Part shown: piece by piece, positions 62,151 to 64,000 of the stretch
How the letters are laid out: every line of letters begins with the position of its first letter
How positions within the stretch are numbered: position 1 is the first letter of the stretch
NCBI GenBank assembly: GCA_009103225.1
Contig: RHPI01000777.1
Coordinates: forward strand, 99,159-163,158
Direction of reading: 5' to 3'
Source of the DNA: Chlorokybus atmophyticus
Lineage: Eukaryota > Streptophyta > Chlorokybophyceae > Chlorokybales > Chlorokybaceae
Length of the DNA: 64,000 nt
Position numbers and translations under genes: made by a program
Notes under the pieces: model-generated
Told to the model about the DNA's origin: nothing
Seen by the model: the letters and a program-made list of their open reading frames with translations, nothing else
Databases searched by the model: none

Positions 62151-63350
62151 GGTCAACTGATGACTGTTTGACAATTTGTAGCAATTGGAAGACTGCTGCG
62201 CACGATGGCGGTTTTTGGAGGATGTTGTATCATCTGAGGTTTCCAGCGAGCAGCGGCATGGCACGCTTGCTTTGCAACAGCAGTGCTGATGGACTCAGCT
62301 GGCGCAAGCGCTACAGTTCATACACAAATGCGTGGCGGATTGGCCCTCATCTAGGCGCGTGGCACAGCGCCAACACCAATTGCAACCACGCTGTCTCCTG
62401 TCACACGCATTACCGCTGCAACCTGCCAGGCTGGTTGATGTTATTGCGCCACAAGTGGTGCTTTGCGGCACAGTCGCTGCCACTATCTACTCTCATAAAG
62501 GGGAGGTCTTGGGTTTGTATACGTATCTGCTGCATGTTTGGGACTTGAACACTGATCAGTGCAAGAGCTTTCGCTTTCACGAGGCTCAGGAGAGTTACTA
62601 CCATTACCGCTGCAATGGTGTGGGACAATGGCCTCCTTACCGTGTACGTGTTTGCAACCGGGCACTCCTGGCATTGGGATGTCTCTCGCCGCACCATCGT
62701 CATGCGCGGCATTGTGCCCATTTGTTGTGGCAATGAGGACCGGAAGGCTTTTCATCCTGTCTACATGGACAGCAGGCGTGCGGTTGTTGTGGGTAACGAC
62801 CGTCCGTACACCGTGAGGGTTCAATCAGTACCTGACTATTCAACCTTGCACGTTCATTCTATGGATGAAGGATTCGAGGTGGACAACGGGGCGGTGACAA
62901 CGGCGGATGGCGGGTCAGAGACGAAGTTGCTGCTTCACGCAATGAAGTGGGGTACTTGAGTATGAGCAGTTTGAGCTATGGTCGGTAACCACCCGCAACG
63001 GTGACATTACGACATTGCCAGGTGACCTTTATGCCGTGACCATCAGAGCCATGTTGTTGAGAGAGCAAAACTTTGCCCTGTTTTGGAGCGCTCTCGACAT
63101 GCCTTCGTGTGTCGTGATGATGCACATGTACATAATGGTTTGCTATGGCAAGACCGGGAGCAGCAAGACGCAGTTTGATGCACCAGAGGCGTGGAGCTTC
63201 GTTGCTGTGGCTTCCAGCTGCGACTGGTTGATGGGTCAAGTAACGGATTCACGTGATGACGGCGCTTGGATGCTGCTGAATACAATCTCCTTCGAAGAAC
63301 GTTGGCGATGCAGGAGTAACGGTGCTTACGAGTTGCGTGACTGAAGCCTT
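62150..63350 (+). pseudogene. F-box / beta-propeller-like gene, apparently broken
   Basis: At 62181-62345 the frame reads SNWKTAAHDGGFWRMLYHLR, FPASSG, then LSWRKRYSSYTNAW, the usual sequence after an F-box helix. Downstream pieces look like propeller strands in changing frames: VVLCGTVAATIYSHKGEVLG and LLHVWDLNTD (about 62455-62560), then TAAMVWDNGLLTVYVF, SWHWDVSRR, RAVVVGNDRPYTVRV (about 62600-62900), then EYEQFELWSVTT and a following block (about 62950-63340). The frame changes near 62580 and 62945 have no convincing splice sites, so I read it as a decayed or badly sequenced F-box protein gene. Target and function are unknown. Confidence 0.4.
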
Positions 63351-63913
63351 GTTCCTTCTGGCTCGGAGTTCATGCGACATGGTTGTTGACGGTGATGACT
63401 TTCATAGCCCACATGTTGGCTTCACGCTGCACGGTCGGCATGTAGTTTTTGCCGATGCTCAGACTATCACTATATTATAGGGTTTGACCCTGTGAGTTAA
63501 GCGCAGGGCATACATCTAAGGTATTATGCAGGTAGAGTTTATATTGTTGTGAGTACCTGAAGGCAATCGTGGGCCTTGAATATATCATTGTGTCTCATTC
63601 GTGTATTGCAAGCTGACGGTGCATACGTGCTCACATGCATATACAGAAGCACTGTGCATGCACTTACGAGCAGAAGTGCACCAAGTACAGCAATATGCAC
63701 TGAGCAATCACACCATGAGCTAGATTGCAGCATTGTGCCTTCATCGTGCTTTTACTAGCACACGATAAAGCGCAGCAACCAACATGCAATCACAGCACTC
63801 AAACTACAGCCACTTCACCTACCATAGTTCTTATCATAGCTACGCCTATACAGTCGTGCGCTCATGGGCTGGCCTAGGGCTGTTGGTTGGGGCATCCGAG
63901 CGAGCACACACAC

Positions 63914-64000
<87 letters not shown>
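63351..64000. other. Non-coding right end with GA microsatellite
   Basis: No gene seen. A GA run fills 63917-64000 and continues past the window edge. Confidence 0.7.
63917..64000. repeat. (GA)n microsatellite at the window edge
   Basis: At least 42 uninterrupted GA units. Confidence 0.97.

Overview
The window is nuclear DNA of a photosynthetic eukaryote of the green lineage, most likely a streptophyte alga. The genes are dense in small exons with GT-AG introns (about 118 introns in the nine models here, four of them apparently GC-AG). Several products are of plant type: a ~1960-residue callose synthase, a MSH6 with a Tudor domain, an ASY1/HOP1 HORMA protein, a COV1-like membrane protein and a carotenoid cleavage dioxygenase. 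Plant telo-box motifs lie in front of a ribosomal protein gene and the callose synthase gene. The exact taxon cannot be decided from the sequence. Assembly gaps (N runs) fall at about 376-379, 12927-13033 and 26066-26317.

Layout. 1-600: two minus-strand exons of an unidentified membrane protein, running off the left edge. 600-4780: no gene seen. 4790-6890: broken minus-strand NHL-repeat/BTB gene. 8538-11555 (+): complete PEX7. 12128-14690 (-): complete secreted subtilisin-like protease. 15492-22529 (+): complete MSH6. 22826-31392 (-): P4-ATPase lipid flippase. 32460-39835 (+): complete callose synthase. 41080-44264 (-): complete carotenoid cleavage dioxygenase. 46661-49904 (-): decayed Ty3/gypsy chromovirus with palindrome-rich LTRs. 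51090-54935 (+): ASY1/HOP1. 55662-57207 (-): ribosomal protein eL8 (RPL7A). 57748-60204 (+): COV1-like protein. 62150-63350 (+): decayed F-box/beta-propeller-like gene. From PEX7 to COV1 the genes alternate in strand, giving convergent 3' ends and divergent, possibly shared, promoters.

The genes are housekeeping or cell-biological and do not form one pathway. They cover peroxisomal import (PEX7), extracellular proteolysis, mismatch repair (MSH6), membrane lipid asymmetry, cell-wall glucan, carotenoid cleavage, meiotic chromosome axis (HOP1), translation (eL8) and membrane trafficking (COV1-like). The most unusual structure is inside the carotenoid dioxygenase gene. Four adjacent segments ordered A-B'-A'-B (69+28+69+28 bases) form two nested inverted repeats, and one of them covers the 5' splice site of intron 3. 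The transcript could therefore fold into two mutually exclusive hairpins, one of which hides that splice site. I found no clearly new multi-gene system.
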